DNA of 64,000 bases from Phytopythium helicoides (GCA_024867545.1 JANFNE010000036.1:186001-250000), one strand, 5' to 3'. Shown: positions 10,235-22,377, counted from the stretch's first letter. Notes: generated by a model not told the origin, from the sequence alone. A program made the numbers and translations.

Positions 10235-10850
10235 ATGGCGACACCTTCGGGGGCGGCGCCCGAGCGGCTGGCCGTGCTGCAGCCCACGGGCGAAGTGTTT
10301 GTCAACGGGCTGGCGTGCGGCTACGACGAGGCGTTCCCGGCCGACTCGGCGCTCGCGGCGTACATGACGCGCGTCGAGTTCGACAAGGCGGTGGCCAAGA
10401 TCAACGAGGCGCTGCTGGACCACTGGCCGTGTCTGCCCTGCACGTCCTTCGCCTACGGCTGCTGCCTGTGCACGCTGGGGCTTTCCTTCTACTGCGCCAC
10501 GAGCCAGGTGCGCGAGGCCGAGAGCCGCGTGCGCATGCAGCTGCGCCGCATCAACGAGCAGAGCAACTTCGCGTCCAGGGGCGTCGAGTGGAGGCTTGTG
10601 CGCAAGTGGTACCTCCGCACGTCGTGGGTCGAGATCTGGCGCGTCGGCGAGACAAATGGAGATAGAGCTGGTGGCGACGCTGGTGGTGATCAAGCAGAAG
10701 GTGCTGTGGCTGTACAAGCTGAAACCATGGATCGCGCGGTGTGAGAAGTACTCGAGGGTTGCATTGGTGGATAGCGTTTTGAACATGGCCTCGTTTTGGT
10801 ATTGCTTGTCATTGTTGCTAGGTGTAGCGGCTTGGTCTGTGGTGCTGTGA
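10235..10850 (+). CDS. CHIC / Golgin-A7-ERF4-type cysteine-rich membrane-associated protein
   Basis: This family (CHIC1/2, Golgin A7, yeast Erf4) comprises palmitoylated peripheral proteins of Golgi and plasma membrane, some being partners of DHHC palmitoyltransferases. The order matches CHIC proteins: FVNGLACGYDEAFP, then RVEFDKAVAKINEAL, a Cys-rich hydrophobic core (LPCTSFAYGCCLCTLGLSFYC) and RVRMQLRRINEQSNF. The start ATG 10235 follows GCCGCC; ATG 10178 is an alternative. After about residue 140 the frame seems to shift near 10650: the plausible continuation (IELVATLVVIKQKVLWLYKL) ends in a hydrophobic segment and TGA 10848-10850. The convergent CNB-RGS stop lies only 3 bases away. Confidence 0.72.
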
Positions 10851-10853
10851 CGT

Positions 10854-13070
10854 TTAAAACAGGAAGGATTTGGAGGATGTGTGGCTCATGTTGGATCGCA
10901 TTTTCCTTCGCGATCGCTGCTCGGAAGACTTCGCGAGTGCATTCGAGCGGATCGTGAGTTGTCGGCCGATCATCGCGAGCATGTTTCCGCCGGGATTCGT
11001 CCCAGCCGCAGAGGCAATCGTGCGCCGAGACTTATCCTGGCCGTTAAATGTCCCGAACGCTCGCTTAGGAAAGGAGACAACGCGGTCAGTATTCTCGACT
11101 ATCAGCTCGCCCGGAGTGTGCTTGTTGCTCATATTGAAAAACTTCATCTTCTCTTCCGTCAAGCTGTCGTGAATAAATCGAGGGCAATGCAGTGATGACA
11201 AGAACTCAATAAATGTAGGTCCTTGCTTGAACGCTTCAAAAGAGTCGTCATCCATACTTTGGAGAACTTCCTCCCTAACGGTGGCAAAAGTCTCCCGGTC
11301 GACCCTGGCCGACGCGATCTCGGTCTCTACGGCGGTTATGGCCTCAATAGATAGGACAACCGGTAGTGGTGAAGATTCAGACATGAACTTGAGGAAAATG
11401 ACAAGTGCACGCTCGTGCATATTTGACTCGGTGATGTCCGACTCCCATCGATAGTCTTCAATATGCTCGAACAGCGAGACTTCATTGTACCTGCGACGAC
11501 CAACACAGTCCGCGGTCCAGAGCTTACTTGCTTCGTAGTGCTGAGAACGTGCTCAGGTCTAGCTTTATCTTGCAAGCAGCGGAGACAAAATTCGGAGTAG
11601 ACTTCTGGCACTTCTGTAAAGTAGCGTCTGAACGCATCTGGACCGAGCTTGAGAAGAAGACTGTGTTTAGTGCTCTTCGCGGAGACAGTAGATAGCGATG
11701 CGAGCATGATCGATTCTTGACCAAAGTACCCACCAGGATTCACAAGGAAGATCTCGCTTGCTTGTTCACTATGGATAGACTGGCTGTAGTACGTCAGCTC
11801 CACATTCCCCTGTTAGAACGATGAAGAAGGGGTTGTGCTTCTCGTGCCTGGAAATTATCTGCATATCGGCCTCGCACTCCACCAGCTCTCCAATCATACT
11901 CAACTCTTCTAGTTTGGATGACGGGATTGCGCTCAGCATTGAGCAGCCTTGTTTGATGAGTGTATCGAGAAAGTTAAAGCGCACGTGCTCCATGAGGACA
12001 GCGGAAGCTTCCGGCACAACTTTGAGAAAGTTACAGAAGCTGGTACGGTCAATGTAAACAAGCAACGAGTCCTCTACCGCTGTCACACTGCAAATGCGAG
12101 GGATCTTGAGCAACAATGAGATCTCACCGAAGTACGCACCAGGCCCCAGTCGCTTGAGAGCCTTTACATTCTTTATTGGCGGCTGAAGTGGGGTAACGTA
12201 CGTGATCGGTTCGCTCTCTGTTGACACAGATGTGAACGCGCTTCGACCTGAGTTCACCACGACGTTGATCGATACTTCAAGAGAACCGTGAACGCAAATG
12301 AAGAATCGATCACCATACTCGCCTTCCACACACAACTGCTCTCCACGACGCACATACAAGTACGCGCACATGTTTGAGAGCGTAAGTAATCGGGATGCCT
12401 CGACTAATCTCGAGAAACGGCACATCAAGGAGACACGTAGCGACATCAGGACTCGACGATCGAGGAGAACAGGTGGATTTTTTCGGGTCGAGTTAGCGCG
12501 GTCGCGGATCTCTGGCCAGGTAGTCGACCACCAGAAAACCTTGCCGTATTTTTGAGCTCGACTTTGCGCACCTGCGTACTTGGCTCGAAGGTTCTGGAAG
12601 TGCGCGTGATGCAATTTGAGCAACGTGCAACCCACAAACGCGTCAGCCGTCGTGCGGTTGAGCTCGAGTATCTGAATAAGCTTCTTCCGTTCTATCTTGG
12701 AGTTTGCGTGCTCGCCAGGCTCAAGCTCAGCCATCATTCGTGCAATCATATCCTCGCGTGCGGCGTACGAGATGTAGTCTCCAACTTTTCGCTGGCAGAG
12801 GAGCTCTGTCACATTGTGCTTCTTGCTTGACGTAGGCACCAGTGAGCTGATATCCACGGCACCCTCGGCAACGACATAAAACTGCCGCGCATCTGTCTTG
12901 ATGACGGAATTCTTCGGATACTTCACGGCATGGAAGCATTGTGCGAGCTCTTCAACGAGCTTAGAGTCCATCATCTGCATGAACGGCAGCTTCTCGAGCG
13001 TGTGGGTGATGAGGTCTTTGGACGAGTGGACGGCATAGCTGTCTTGGGGTCTTGACGTCCCACCGCCCAT
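10854..13070 (-). CDS. Cyclic-nucleotide-binding (three CNB domains) plus RGS domain protein
   Basis: The start ATG 13070 gives MGGGTSRPQ, an N-myristoylation-type N-terminus. Three CNB-like domains follow: residues about 25-120 (degenerate); about 230-390 with YLYVRRGEQLCVEGEYGDRFF and the phosphate-binding-cassette-like GAYFGEISLLLKIPRICSV; and about 400-520 with FFIVLTG and NPGGYFGQESIM. The C-terminal part reads as the second half of an RGS fold (RALVIFLKFMSE, SMDDDSFEAFKQGPTFIEFL). The frame changes once near 11808 (single base) and again near 11500, where either an unusual 41-base GC-AG intron or an indel joins TTK to YNEVSLFEHIEDYRW. The architecture implies a membrane-tethered cAMP/cGMP effector linked to G-protein signalling; this is inference. 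Confidence 0.78.
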
Positions 13071-13581
13071 CGTGTTCCCAACACTAATTGGCTGAGTACG
13101 ACGTGAAGTCCGTCGAGTGCATGCACACTGGTGCTTGCGAGGCAGCAGGTGCCAATCTCGGCTCCGACACCGGCGCAGCACCCGGCTAATTCGAAACACC
13201 GATCGCCCTGCGGTTTCTAAATCTGTTGCACACCTCGACAGCACTCACCAGCAGCAAGACTCATCCGCGCGTTGTCTGCATGCCACGCAGAACTTCAAGA
13301 ATAGCCGTTGTAGCTAGTGGCTACTAGCCACCCACATCCTGCGACGTGTGCGCTTCAACTAAAGCCTGTGACCATCGCTCTTGCCACTCGTCCCACATCT
13401 CCTTGTGGTCCACGCGGTGGGTCTGTGTCAGCGCCAGACGGCGTGTCACCTCTACAACAATACTAAAGCCAAGTGAATTTGCGTCTTGCCGCCAGCCGAC
13501 CCCCGCCGCCTCCGGACGACCAGCCAACCACCACCAGCAGGCGAAACGCCGTCATTGGCATTGGCCTAGCGGAGTGCGGCG
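13071..13581. other. Shared 5' region of the CNB-RGS and BMS1 genes
   Basis: 510 bases between divergent starts (ATG 13070 minus, ATG 13582 plus). No ORF with family resemblance is present. It must contain both promoters and 5' UTRs. Confidence 0.45.
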
Positions 13582-16500
13582 ATGGAGGCGATCGCGGCGG
13601 GCAAGGGCAGCAAGGGCCACCGCAAGGCGCGCGCGGGCGCCAAGGTGAACAAGCAGAAGCGCAAGGCGTTCGAGAAGGCCAAGAAGGAGCAGCCGTCGCT
13701 CGCGGAGCAGCGCAAGAACCCCAAGGCCTTCGGCGTGAGCAAGGCCGGCCGCGCCAAGAAGACCATCCAGCGCAACCTCGACCGCGCACATCGCAAGGAG
13801 TATGTGCCACAGGCCAGCCGCGCAGAGGACGTGCCGCCGCCCATCTCGGTCGTCGTCATGGGCCCCCCGGGCAGCGGAAAGTCGACGGTCATCCGGGTGC
13901 GTGAGGGCTCGCTGCTGCAGGTTGGATTGAGACGGTGGGTGGATTGACCTCCTTCGTGAATGTGCAGTCCCTCGTGAAGCGCTACACGCGACACAACATG
14001 GTGGAGATCAACGGACCGGTGACGGTTGTGAGCGGCAAGGACCGCCGCATCACGTTCTTCGAGTGCCCGAACGACCTGAACGCCATGATTGACCTCGCCA
14101 AGATCGCAGACCTCGTGCTGCTGCTCATCGACGCGAGCTTCGGGTTTGAGATGGAGACTTTCGAGTTCCTCAACATCCTGCAGGTCGTGGGATTCCCCAA
14201 GGTCATGGGCATCCTCACGCATCTCGACCGCTTCAAGAAGAACAAGAGCCTGCGCAAGACCAAGAAGCGCCTCAAGGCACGCTTCTGGACCGAGATCTAC
14301 CAGGGCGCCAAGCTCTTCTACTTCTCGGGCATCGCAGCCAACAAGTACCCCAAGGGCGAGATCCACAATCTGTCGCTTTACATTGCGCGTATGAAGTTCC
14401 GCCCACTCACGTGGCGCAACTCGCACCCGTACATGCTTGCTGATCGCTTCGAGGACGTAACGCACCCCGATGAGATCCAGCGGAACCCGTTGGTTGACCG
14501 CAAGATAACGCTGTATGGCTACTTGCGCGGCACGCACCTCAAGCCTGGCATGAAGATGCACATTGCTGGTGCCGGAGACTTTTTCATGGACTCGGTCACG
14601 TCCATGCCCGACCCGTGCGCGCTGCCTTCATCCAACAAGAACCCGGATGGCACCGCCAAGAAGAAGCACCTTACCCAGAAGGATATTCTGCTTTATGCGC
14701 CAATGTCCTGACGTCGGCAACATCACGTACGACAAGGATGCCATGTACATTAACCTGAATCAGCTCAATTACACAAAGCCAGACAGCGAGAACGTCGTCC
14801 CTGACCGCACGGGTGACGATAGCGACGATGATGGCACTCAGACAACCTCCACCCGTATCGGTGCTGGGGGCGAAGGTGTTGAGATGGTCAGAACCTGCAG
14901 CAGATCGGTGTTGGTCTGGATGAACGCCTCCAGGGGGCCAGTCTCTCCCTGTTCAAGAACACCGCTGCTATCCGTGCAGATGAAGTGGAGAGCGAGGTTG
15001 ACAGCGAGGAGGAGGGTGACGACGATGAGAGTGACAACGGCGACGATGACGATGACGACGATGACGACAGCGAGACCGAGCGCACCATCGGAAACCCGAA
15101 GGAGGCGATAGTTCGCGACAGCACCGGTCGCATTCGCCGTCGAGCTGTATTCGACGACGATGATGCTGAGGAGCAGCCGACTAAGAGCTTTGGTGGGTCA
15201 GACTCGGATGATGACGATGATGACGACGACGAAGAGGAGGAAGAAGAGGAGGATATGGAGGAAGATCGCGAGATCGGGGCCGAGGAATCGCAGATGCGAT
15301 GGAAGGAGAACCTGGTCGCTCGCGCGGCACAAAACTTCCTTGAGCGAGAGAAGTCCGACGTGAACTTGATGGAGCTAGTCTACGGCGAGCGTGAGAAGCT
15401 GCACATGAGCGAGCGCGACGTCGAGAATGAGCAAAATAGTAAGGGACGCAAGAAGTCTGGTAACGACAGTGATGACGATGGTGACTCTTTCTTCCAGCTC
15501 AAGAGCCAGGCACGTGCTGCTTCTGGCAACGACCTGTACAGCGAATGGAATGCACTGGATTGCTCGAAGCTGCACATTTCAGATGATGACGTGCAGGACT
15601 GGGCCATGCCTGACATTCTTGAGGGCATCCGAAATCGTTTTGTCACTGGATCATGGAAGCGAGTGGACAAGAAAAACGATGAGGATGAAGACATGGACGG
15701 AAGTGATGCGGACCCACTGAATGATGATGAGATCGACGGCTCGTTCGAAGACCTTGAGACTGGTGAGACCCACGTTGGTGCCGATGAAGCTAAGGAGAGC
15801 GACAGCGATGATAATGACGACGACGAGGCAATGGCTCAGCGGAGGAGACGGATGAGCAAATTCGTGAGCGGATGCGTGCCAAGAAGCAGGCGAAGAAGGC
15901 GCTGGACGACGAAGAGGGTGATAAGGAAAAGGAAGAGGAGGACGAAGAGATGACGGAGCTCATGAAGGAAGCTAAGCGACTCCGTGAAGAGCAGGCTCTT
16001 CGCAATGCCGAAGAGTTTGGCGGCGAGGGAGAGGATGTTCGTCTACAGCTCGAAGGATTCCGTCACGGTCTGTACGTGCGCATTGAGTTCTCCAGCATTC
16101 CCGCAGAGTTTGTGCGATACTACAACCCAAAGAACCCGATTGTTGTCGGCGGGCTCCCTAACGTCGAGCAGAGTCTTGGTCTTGTGCGTATGCGCTTCAA
16201 GAAGCACCGTTGGCACAAGAAGATCCTCAAGACGAACGACCCGCTGGTATTTTCCATCGGCTGGCGGCGATTCCAGAGTTTGCCGCTGTACTCTATTGAG
16301 GACACCAACGAGCGTCATCGGTACCTCAAGTACACCCCCGAACACATGCATTGCCATGCAACCATCTATGGACCCATGGTGCCGCCTAACACGGGCGTGC
16401 TCGCTTTCCAGACGCTGTCCAACAATGCGCAGGGCTTCCGTGTGAGCGCTACTGGCGTCGTACTCGAACTTGACCACAAGTTTAATGTGGTCAAGAAGCT

Positions 16501-17261
16501 CAAGCTCATTGGTACGCCGAGCAAGATCACAAGAACACAGCGTTTATCAAGGGTATGTTCAACACTGAGCTCGAGGTTGCCAAATTTGAGGGTGCAAGCA
16601 TTCGCACTGTCAGTGGCATTCGCGGTCGTATTAAGAAGGCGTTGCGCGGCGAGAAGGGTGACTTCCGTGCCACCTTCGAAGACAAGATTCTGAAGAGCGA
16701 CATTGTGTTCTGCCGAACGTGGGTGCCCGTGGAGCCGAAGATGCTCTACAACCCAGTAACGTCTCTGCTTATGGGAACCAAGAGCGCGACTGGCAAGAAG
16801 GACGAAGCTGGTCTCATGAAGACCACGTTCGAGCTGCGCAAGGAGAAGAAGTTGGCCGTCCGGTGAACCCCGACTCGCTGTACAAGCCGATTGTGCGCAC
16901 GGAGCGCAAGTTCAGCACGCTCAAGGTCCCCAAGAAGCTACAGGCGAACCTACCATTCGCGAGCAAGCCCAAGATGGACAAGAAGAAGAAGTCGACACCG
17001 TATTTGCAGAAGCGCGCGGTCGTGATGGAGCCTGAAGAGCGCAAGAAGTACACGTTCATGCAGGCGGTGAACACCGTGCGTCGTGACCGCGAGGCCACGC
17101 GCAAGGAGCGCAACAGCAAGCGGAATGCCGAAAACCTCAAGCGCAAGCAGCGTGAAGAGAAGGTCTTCGAGGAGGTGCACAAGGCGGAGAAGAAGGCGAA
17201 GTACCGTGCCGAAGGCAAGGAGGCAGCCTACCGCGCCAAGAAGGCTGCCGGCGCGCTGTAA
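13582..17261 (+). CDS. BMS1: BMS1 ribosome-biogenesis GTPase
   Basis: BMS1 is a nucleolar GTPase that, with RCL1, drives 40S subunit assembly. The N-terminus is Lys-rich (residues 10-60), then the P-loop GPPGSGKST at about residue 94. Intron 13897-13967 (71 bases) joins VIR to [41 protein letters not shown] and [11 protein letters not shown] follow, then an acidic region at 15000-15850, then the C-terminal domain ([60 protein letters not shown]). Five single-base frame changes occur near 14707, 14893, 15855, 16530 and 16863. Each is followed at once by family sequence in the new frame, so I treat them as assembly indels in one gene. Confidence 0.93.
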
Positions 17262-17391
17262 GTTGCAGGATCAGACAGAGACATGGCCATGGGTGGCTGC
17301 AAAAATAGACAGTGATGTGATGTTTCTTTGCGATATGTTGTCCTTTGCTGTGAAGAATATTTTATTGATCGCCTGTCGAGCTCGTGCTGAT

Positions 17392-18026
17392 ATGTGCTCG
17401 TGGGGCTCAAACCAAAAGCTCGAGAAGTTCTACAAGGGTGCACAAAACGACACGCCATGGAATAAGGTAGTGCTTGCACGTAGGCTTGGAAGAATGCTTG
17501 AGCGTGACTTAGACTTGATGTGCACCAGGATCTGCTGTGGCGATATCACGTCTCGAAGGAACACAAACAAGAGCGCGTGAACGCAGGCGAACTTGAGCCG
17601 AGTGATGCAGCTATCAAACGCCGACAGCAGAGGATGGTAATGGGCATCACTGGGACGCTCATACCTGCAGTGACACCACGGCAACGACCTGAAGAAACGG
17701 CTCAAGGTGACGTCGGACTACCTCGCCCGCGATCTCGAGCGGCGCAACTCTCGGGTTGGGATGATAGCCAATCAGTTGTCTCGAGGTCTCCGAGTCGAGC
17801 TCGGTCACGTACTGGCAGCACGCTGTCAAGCTCGTCCTCTCTTTCATCGATTGGGTCACTTCGTCTCCAGGAAATGATCGCGAGTCAGCTACACGAATGC
17901 GGAGGGGATCAAATCGACGACGTTCGACGCGAGCTTGAGGCCGAGAAACGCCGACGCGAAGCTGCTGATCGCAAACTACAACTGCTGTGTGAGAAGCTTG
18001 GTGTGAATGACGACGATCTCAAGTAG
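17392..18026 (+). CDS. Hypothetical protein with Ser-rich middle and C-terminal coiled coil
   Basis: The clear part is a frame from about 17520 to TAG 18026: a basic N-terminal segment (WRYHVSKEHKQERVNAGELE), a Ser/Arg-rich region at residues 60-120 and a C-terminal heptad-like helix (VRRELEAEKRRREAADRKL). The frame has no ATG near 17520. The frame before it, from ATG 17392, reads ...WNKVVLARRLGRMLERDLDL and would join sensibly after one missing base near 17519. I therefore propose one gene of about 210 residues. I do not recognise the family. It follows BMS1 by 130 bases on the same strand. Confidence 0.5.
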
Positions 18027-18111
18027 CAATGCGGTTTGGGACAACATGAAAAAAAGTGTTCTATTGATTCATTCACGAGGCAAAGACTGGCTGCACAGCC
18101 CTCTCCTAGCT

Positions 18112-19137
18112 CTATTCCACGCCGTCCGTCTGCACAAAGCGCTTGAGGATGCCCATGAAGAAAGCCTTGCGATTCATGACGCGGTCACTGACGCTCTTGT
18201 TGAACTCGGCGATTGCCTTCTTCGCTGTCTCATAGTCGAACCAGGACACGAAGTCAATGACACGATCGTCAATGTCGTCCTCGACGAGCTTGGACTCGGG
18301 CGACTCGACGTGACTTGTGAGGAGTGCGCGAGCCTTCTCAATCTGCACCGCGCTCTGCTTTTTGCGCAGCAGGTCGATCTTGGTGCGGCGCTGCTCTGAC
18401 TTGTTGCCACCGCCACTAGCCGTCAGCTCTACGTTGATGCGGCGGCCGTTGAGCAGCGTGTGGTGGCGCGAGAGCGCGGCCCCAAGCGCCTTGCTATCCT
18501 TGACTTCGATGAAGGCCGTGCCCTTGAACCGCTTCGTCTTCTTGTCAGTCAACATGCGCAGCTGGATCTCGCCAGCCTCGGCAAAGTGCTTGCGGATCTG
18601 CGCTTCCGTGGCGTTGAACGGCAGTTGGCCCACGAACAGCGTCAGGTGGATACTCTTGCGTGGCTTGCCATTCTCCTCCTCTTCTCCCTCTCCGCTTGCA
18701 GCCGCCGCGCGCTTCCTCTTCTTACCCGTCACCGCGTCCTTGCCGCCCTTCTCCTTGGGCTTCTCCTCCACGCCGGCCTCCTTGCGCGCAGCCTTCCGCG
18801 CCAGCAGTCGGCGCTCCTTGGCGTTCAGCCTCTCGCCGCTCGCAGCCTGAGGCTCCTCCGCCTGCTCGGGCTCCTGCTTCACCTGCTCCTCGCCCTTCGC
18901 TTCCGCATCACGCGGTGGCAGTTGCTTGTCGTTCGTCGGCTTCTGCTCGTCCGCCGGCTCGCTCTTGACCTTCTCGACCTTCTCGACCTTCTCGACCTTC
19001 TCGACCTTCTCGACCTTCTCGGTAGTCGCCGCGGCTTGCTGCTGCTGCTGGCGGAGCAGCTTGCGCCGCGCCTTGGCGTTCATCTTGGGCTCCTCGGCGC
19101 TCATCGCAGCTTGTCGACTGGCCAAGAGCGCTTGCAT
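18112..19137 (-). CDS. NOP6-like nucleolar RRM protein
   Basis: Intronless, 341 residues. Residues 1-170 are basic and low-complexity with a short tandem KVE repeat at about residues 40-57. A single RRM spans about residues 175-250: LTLFVGQLPFNATEAQIRKH (RNP2) and RFKGTAFIEVKDSKALGAAL (RNP1), followed by RINVELTASGGGNKSEQRR. The INVELTAxGGG signature is characteristic of yeast Nop6-type proteins, which act in early 40S assembly. The C-terminus (VIDFVSWFDYETAKKAIAEF) is helical. The likely location is the nucleolus. No frameshift. Confidence 0.78.
   Translation of the reverse strand: MQALLASRQAAMSAEEPKMNAKARRKLLRQQQQQAAATTEKVEKVEKVEKVEKVEKVKSEPADEQKPTNDKQLPPRDAEAKGEEQVKQEPEQAEEPQAASGERLNAKERRLLARKAARKEAGVEEKPKEKGGKDAVTGKKRKRAAAASGEGEEEENGKPRKSIHLTLFVGQLPFNATEAQIRKHFAEAGEIQLRMLTDKKTKRFKGTAFIEVKDSKALGAALSRHHTLLNGRRINVELTASGGGNKSEQRRTKIDLLRKKQSAVQIEKARALLTSHVESPESKLVEDDIDDRVIDFVSWFDYETAKKAIAEFNKSVSDRVMNRKAFFMGILKRFVQTDGVE
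18966..19022 (-). repeat. Six-fold 9-base tandem repeat coding for Lys-Val-Glu
   Basis: The plus strand repeats ctcgacctt about six times; on the coding strand this is AAGGTCGAG, giving KVEKVEKVE within the NOP6-like protein. It is nearly perfect, so recent expansion is likely. Confidence 0.85.
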
Positions 19138-19659
19138 GGCGTTTTAGTATGGGTACCTGAAATATGGTACAAATTCATTGGTAACCTCGCAGCACACGGT
19201 GACGATGGCGTCGAAGGCGACGATGGCGATGATGGCGGCGATGTGTTCATGACCGCGCTGCTCATGGGACTTTGAGCTTTGTGCGTTTGCTTGCTACTTG
19301 TACAGGAAGTGATATTGTGTAGTGGTTGCGTTCCTCATATACTGTCTAGCGATGAATAGCAAATGGATTCTGCACTGCCGCCTCCGTCGGAGGGGCTCGA
19401 GCACTTTTTGTCTGCTACTATAATCATCGGAACGCTCTACGAAGTGTCATGAAGAAGCTTCGCTGTCACTAGCAACGTGCATGCCATGCTCTGATAGTGA
19501 AGCCTGAGGTCAAGTGCTGCCTACGAAGGCGAAAAGCGGAATGCCGCGTCTTGCACGAGTCGTCGCACGCGCCACCTCACCGCACAGCCAATCAATGCCC
19601 GCAAGGAGGGGCGAGCATACTCAACCCAAGTCACTCGCCCATGACCTCCGCCCCCCTCT
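19138..19659. other. Intergenic region between divergent genes
   Basis: About 520 bases between the NOP6-like gene (minus) and the small membrane protein gene (plus). A short GAC/GGC-rich stretch lies near 19200-19250. No convincing ORF or RNA gene. Confidence 0.35.
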
Positions 19660-20118
19660 ATGCGACGTGATCAGCATCCAGCTTACGCGCTTCGCCTGGA
19701 AGCCTCCATCAAGCGCCACTCCGCGACTCTCCTCCCGCTCGCCATGGTGCTGCCGCTGCTGATCGTGGGCGGCCTGGGCGTGGGCGGCGCCACGGGCTAC
19801 GGCATGTACCAGCTGGGCTCGAGCCTCGCGCTGCCCGCTCGCCTGCAGCAAAGTCCGCCGCCCAAGGGCTTCGGCGCGCTCTCGGCCGGCGCCTTCTCGG
19901 CCGGCGCGGCCTACTCGCTGCAGTGGCGCGTGCTCAACCGGCACCTGGCGCACCTGCTGACCTACGAGGTGCCGCAGAACGTCGCCAAGTGGCGCGCGCG
20001 CGACTTTCTGCGCCTCGCAGTGCCCATCGTCGCCCCGCACGCCGTCATGTTCTCCTCCTCGCTCGCCGTCATGGGCTTCGTCACCACCAAGGTGGCCGTC
20101 GGCGGCTCCAAGCAGTGA
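19660..20118 (+). CDS. Small membrane protein with two hydrophobic segments
   Basis: ORF of 152 codons from ATG 19660; ATG 19744, in the context gccATGg, would give 124 residues beginning directly in the first hydrophobic segment. That segment (LPLLIVGGLGVGGATGYGMY) is Gly-rich with GxxxG packing motifs. A second one (VAPHAVMFSSSLAVMGFVTT) lies near the C-terminus. Between them is a basic, amphipathic region. It may be a mitochondrial or ER membrane protein; I do not recognise the family. Confidence 0.55.
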   Translation: MRRDQHPAYALRLEASIKRHSATLLPLAMVLPLLIVGGLGVGGATGYGMYQLGSSLALPARLQQSPPPKGFGALSAGAFSAGAAYSLQWRVLNRHLAHLLTYEVPQNVAKWRARDFLRLAVPIVAPHAVMFSSSLAVMGFVTTKVAVGGSKQ

Positions 20119-20335
20119 AGTATACACGCGTCATTTTACTTCAAGATGTGTAGTGATCCTTCAATTTATCCGGATAGTAGTATACCCCCGTCATCATGAT
20201 CACGTCCTCAATATGCCGCAGTACGCTACACACGTGAGAAAAGCGAGCCGTATCCGGATACGAGGAGCAAAGCGCACGGAGCGCACCTGCCACTTCCGAA
20301 TCTTCCTCGCGCCGCGTACGCCACTGACGCGCACC

Positions 20336-22208
20336 ATGACTGCGCGACTCTCCCGCCTCGCGTTGCTGCTACTGGCGCTGCTGCTACTGCTGGTGGCCGC
20401 CGCTCCTCGCGCCGCCGAGACAGACGAGCGCGAGCCCCAGCTGCTCGCGGAGCTGGAGACGCGCGTCGAGTCGATCGAGCGGCTGTTTGAGATCCACGAG
20501 GCGCGGCTGCACGCGGACCGGCCGGCGTTCCACGCGTGGCTACGCGACACGACGCCCGACACGGTGCCGGCCGACGTCTCGTGCGAGAAGATCAAGCGCT
20601 GCGACCGCAAGAACGTGTGCGCCATCGTGTGCAAGCGCGGATCCGTGGAGGTGAGCGCGTGGCTTGAGCGCGCGCTCGAGCTGCAGCGCAAGCTCGCGTT
20701 CCGCCGCAACTTCTGCCGCGCGCAGCTGCCCGGCACGCACAACTCGGCCATCAACCTCGCTGACGTACGTGGCAACGATCGATCTCGGATGCTGCGGTGG
20801 ACTCATGAGGAATGCATGACTGGCTGCAGGGATACGGCGTCGAGGACCATGTGTTCGAGGGATACCTCAAGTACATCTCGTGGATCAAGAAGGGGATGCA
20901 CGTGCACACGAACGACCAGCTCTTCTCGCTGACCGACCAACTGCGCATGGGCGTGCGCTTCATCGAGCTCGACGTGCACTGGTTCGACAATGACCTGCGC
21001 ATCGCTCACTGCGGAGGCTTCAGCTCCAAGCTGCTCGACGGACTCATCGAGGCGTTCAACAAGATCGCCAAGATGCTCGGGTCGGACATCAGTGGGACTC
21101 GGAGACAATCGGCTGCAAGCCCAGTCTGAGCAGCATCCCGGCCAAAGAGCAACGCTCGCTCAAGGAGGCGCTGAAAGAGATCGCCGACTGGCTCCACGCA
21201 CCAGAGCACAAAGACGAGTTCTTGATGATCTTCTTCGACGACGAGACGGACCTAAAGAAGTGGAAGAAGGTGGCGACGCTGCTCGAATACATCAAGGAGT
21301 ACTTCCCACAGGACGAAATTCTCGTCCCCACCGACTTGAAGGTGAGCTACAGCTCGATTGAAACGGCAGGACTCTACTTGACACGACTGACGCGGCTAAC
21401 TGATATTTAGTACGGCACCACTTGGCCTTCGTTCGACGAGCTGATCAAGATCAACAAGCACATCGTCTTCATGAGTGGATCCGATTACGACATGGACGGC
21501 CAAGAGATTCTGTTCGTGAAGGGCGAGATTTGTGGTTGGACGGAACCCAAGCTCCCACTAAGCCCATACCCAGTGTGCAACTTTACCGACCCCGAGATCA
21601 GCCCCGCTGGAACGGATTTGACAATCTTCCGCCCAGAGACGAGTGAGATCGAGTATGGGTTCCTGAACGCGGATGGAAAGGTTGGCAAGAACCACGACCT
21701 GCTCGATGAAAAGACCTTGCCTGATATGGTCAAGTGTGGAGCGAATATCCCTTCGCCAGACAACATCACGCCAAAGCGCATGGAGGCAACGGTGTGGGCT
21801 CTGGAACCCGGGCACGAGCTCGACCCGAAGAAATGCGTCGCGCTCCTGCGCAGCTCATCGACGTGGCAAAGCGTCGATTGCAAGCGTGCCAACATGGCCC
21901 CGGCGTGTGTGAACGATGCCAATACGCTAGAATGGAGACTTGGTGGGGCGTCTATTGCTGAATCAGACGCGGTAGCGGCGTGCACTGCGCTGTCACTGGA
22001 ATACTCTGTGCCAGCGACAGGTTACGAAAACCAAGTTGTATTCAAGCTCCTTCGTGATGCGCCCAGCAGCGTAGAGGGTGTTTGGATTGATGCGAAGTCG
22101 CTTGCCGCCACCATTTTTGTCGCTCCCGAAGACGACGACAATGTTACGGTAGAGCTGGAGCAAGAGGACCAGCCGCTTGCGCTCGACATCTTGCAGGCGA
22201 TTGAGTAG
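20336..22208 (+). CDS. Secreted PLC-like phosphodiesterase (PI-PLC X-type), 3 exons
   Basis: The start ATG 20336 gives a strong signal peptide (LALLLLALLLLLVAAAP). Introns are 20765-20829 and 21342-21410. The X-domain signatures are the catalytic-His motif QLPGTHNSAINLAD, then FIELDVHWFDNDLRIAHCGG (metal or substrate residues and second His). One missing base near 21090 shifts the frame; the new frame continues with KEALKEIADWLHAP and EFLMIFFDDETDLKKW. The C-terminal 250 residues (Cys pairs, last residues acidic) are an extra domain I do not recognise. Such proteins resemble bacterial PI-PLC and act on phosphoinositides or GPI anchors outside the cell. About 579 residues after correcting the indel. 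Confidence 0.82.
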
Positions 22209-22377
22209 TCATGAAGTACAGTGTATGATTTACGGACTGTGTAATGGTGCAGGATAGATTCACATCAACCGAAATCGACTGCATCAGAGGCATCAACAAG
22301 ACTAGGTCATCTTTGAAGTGACTGATGTACGGATTCAATCTTGATTGAAGTTGAAGTGATGGATCGACGTGCCTTCA

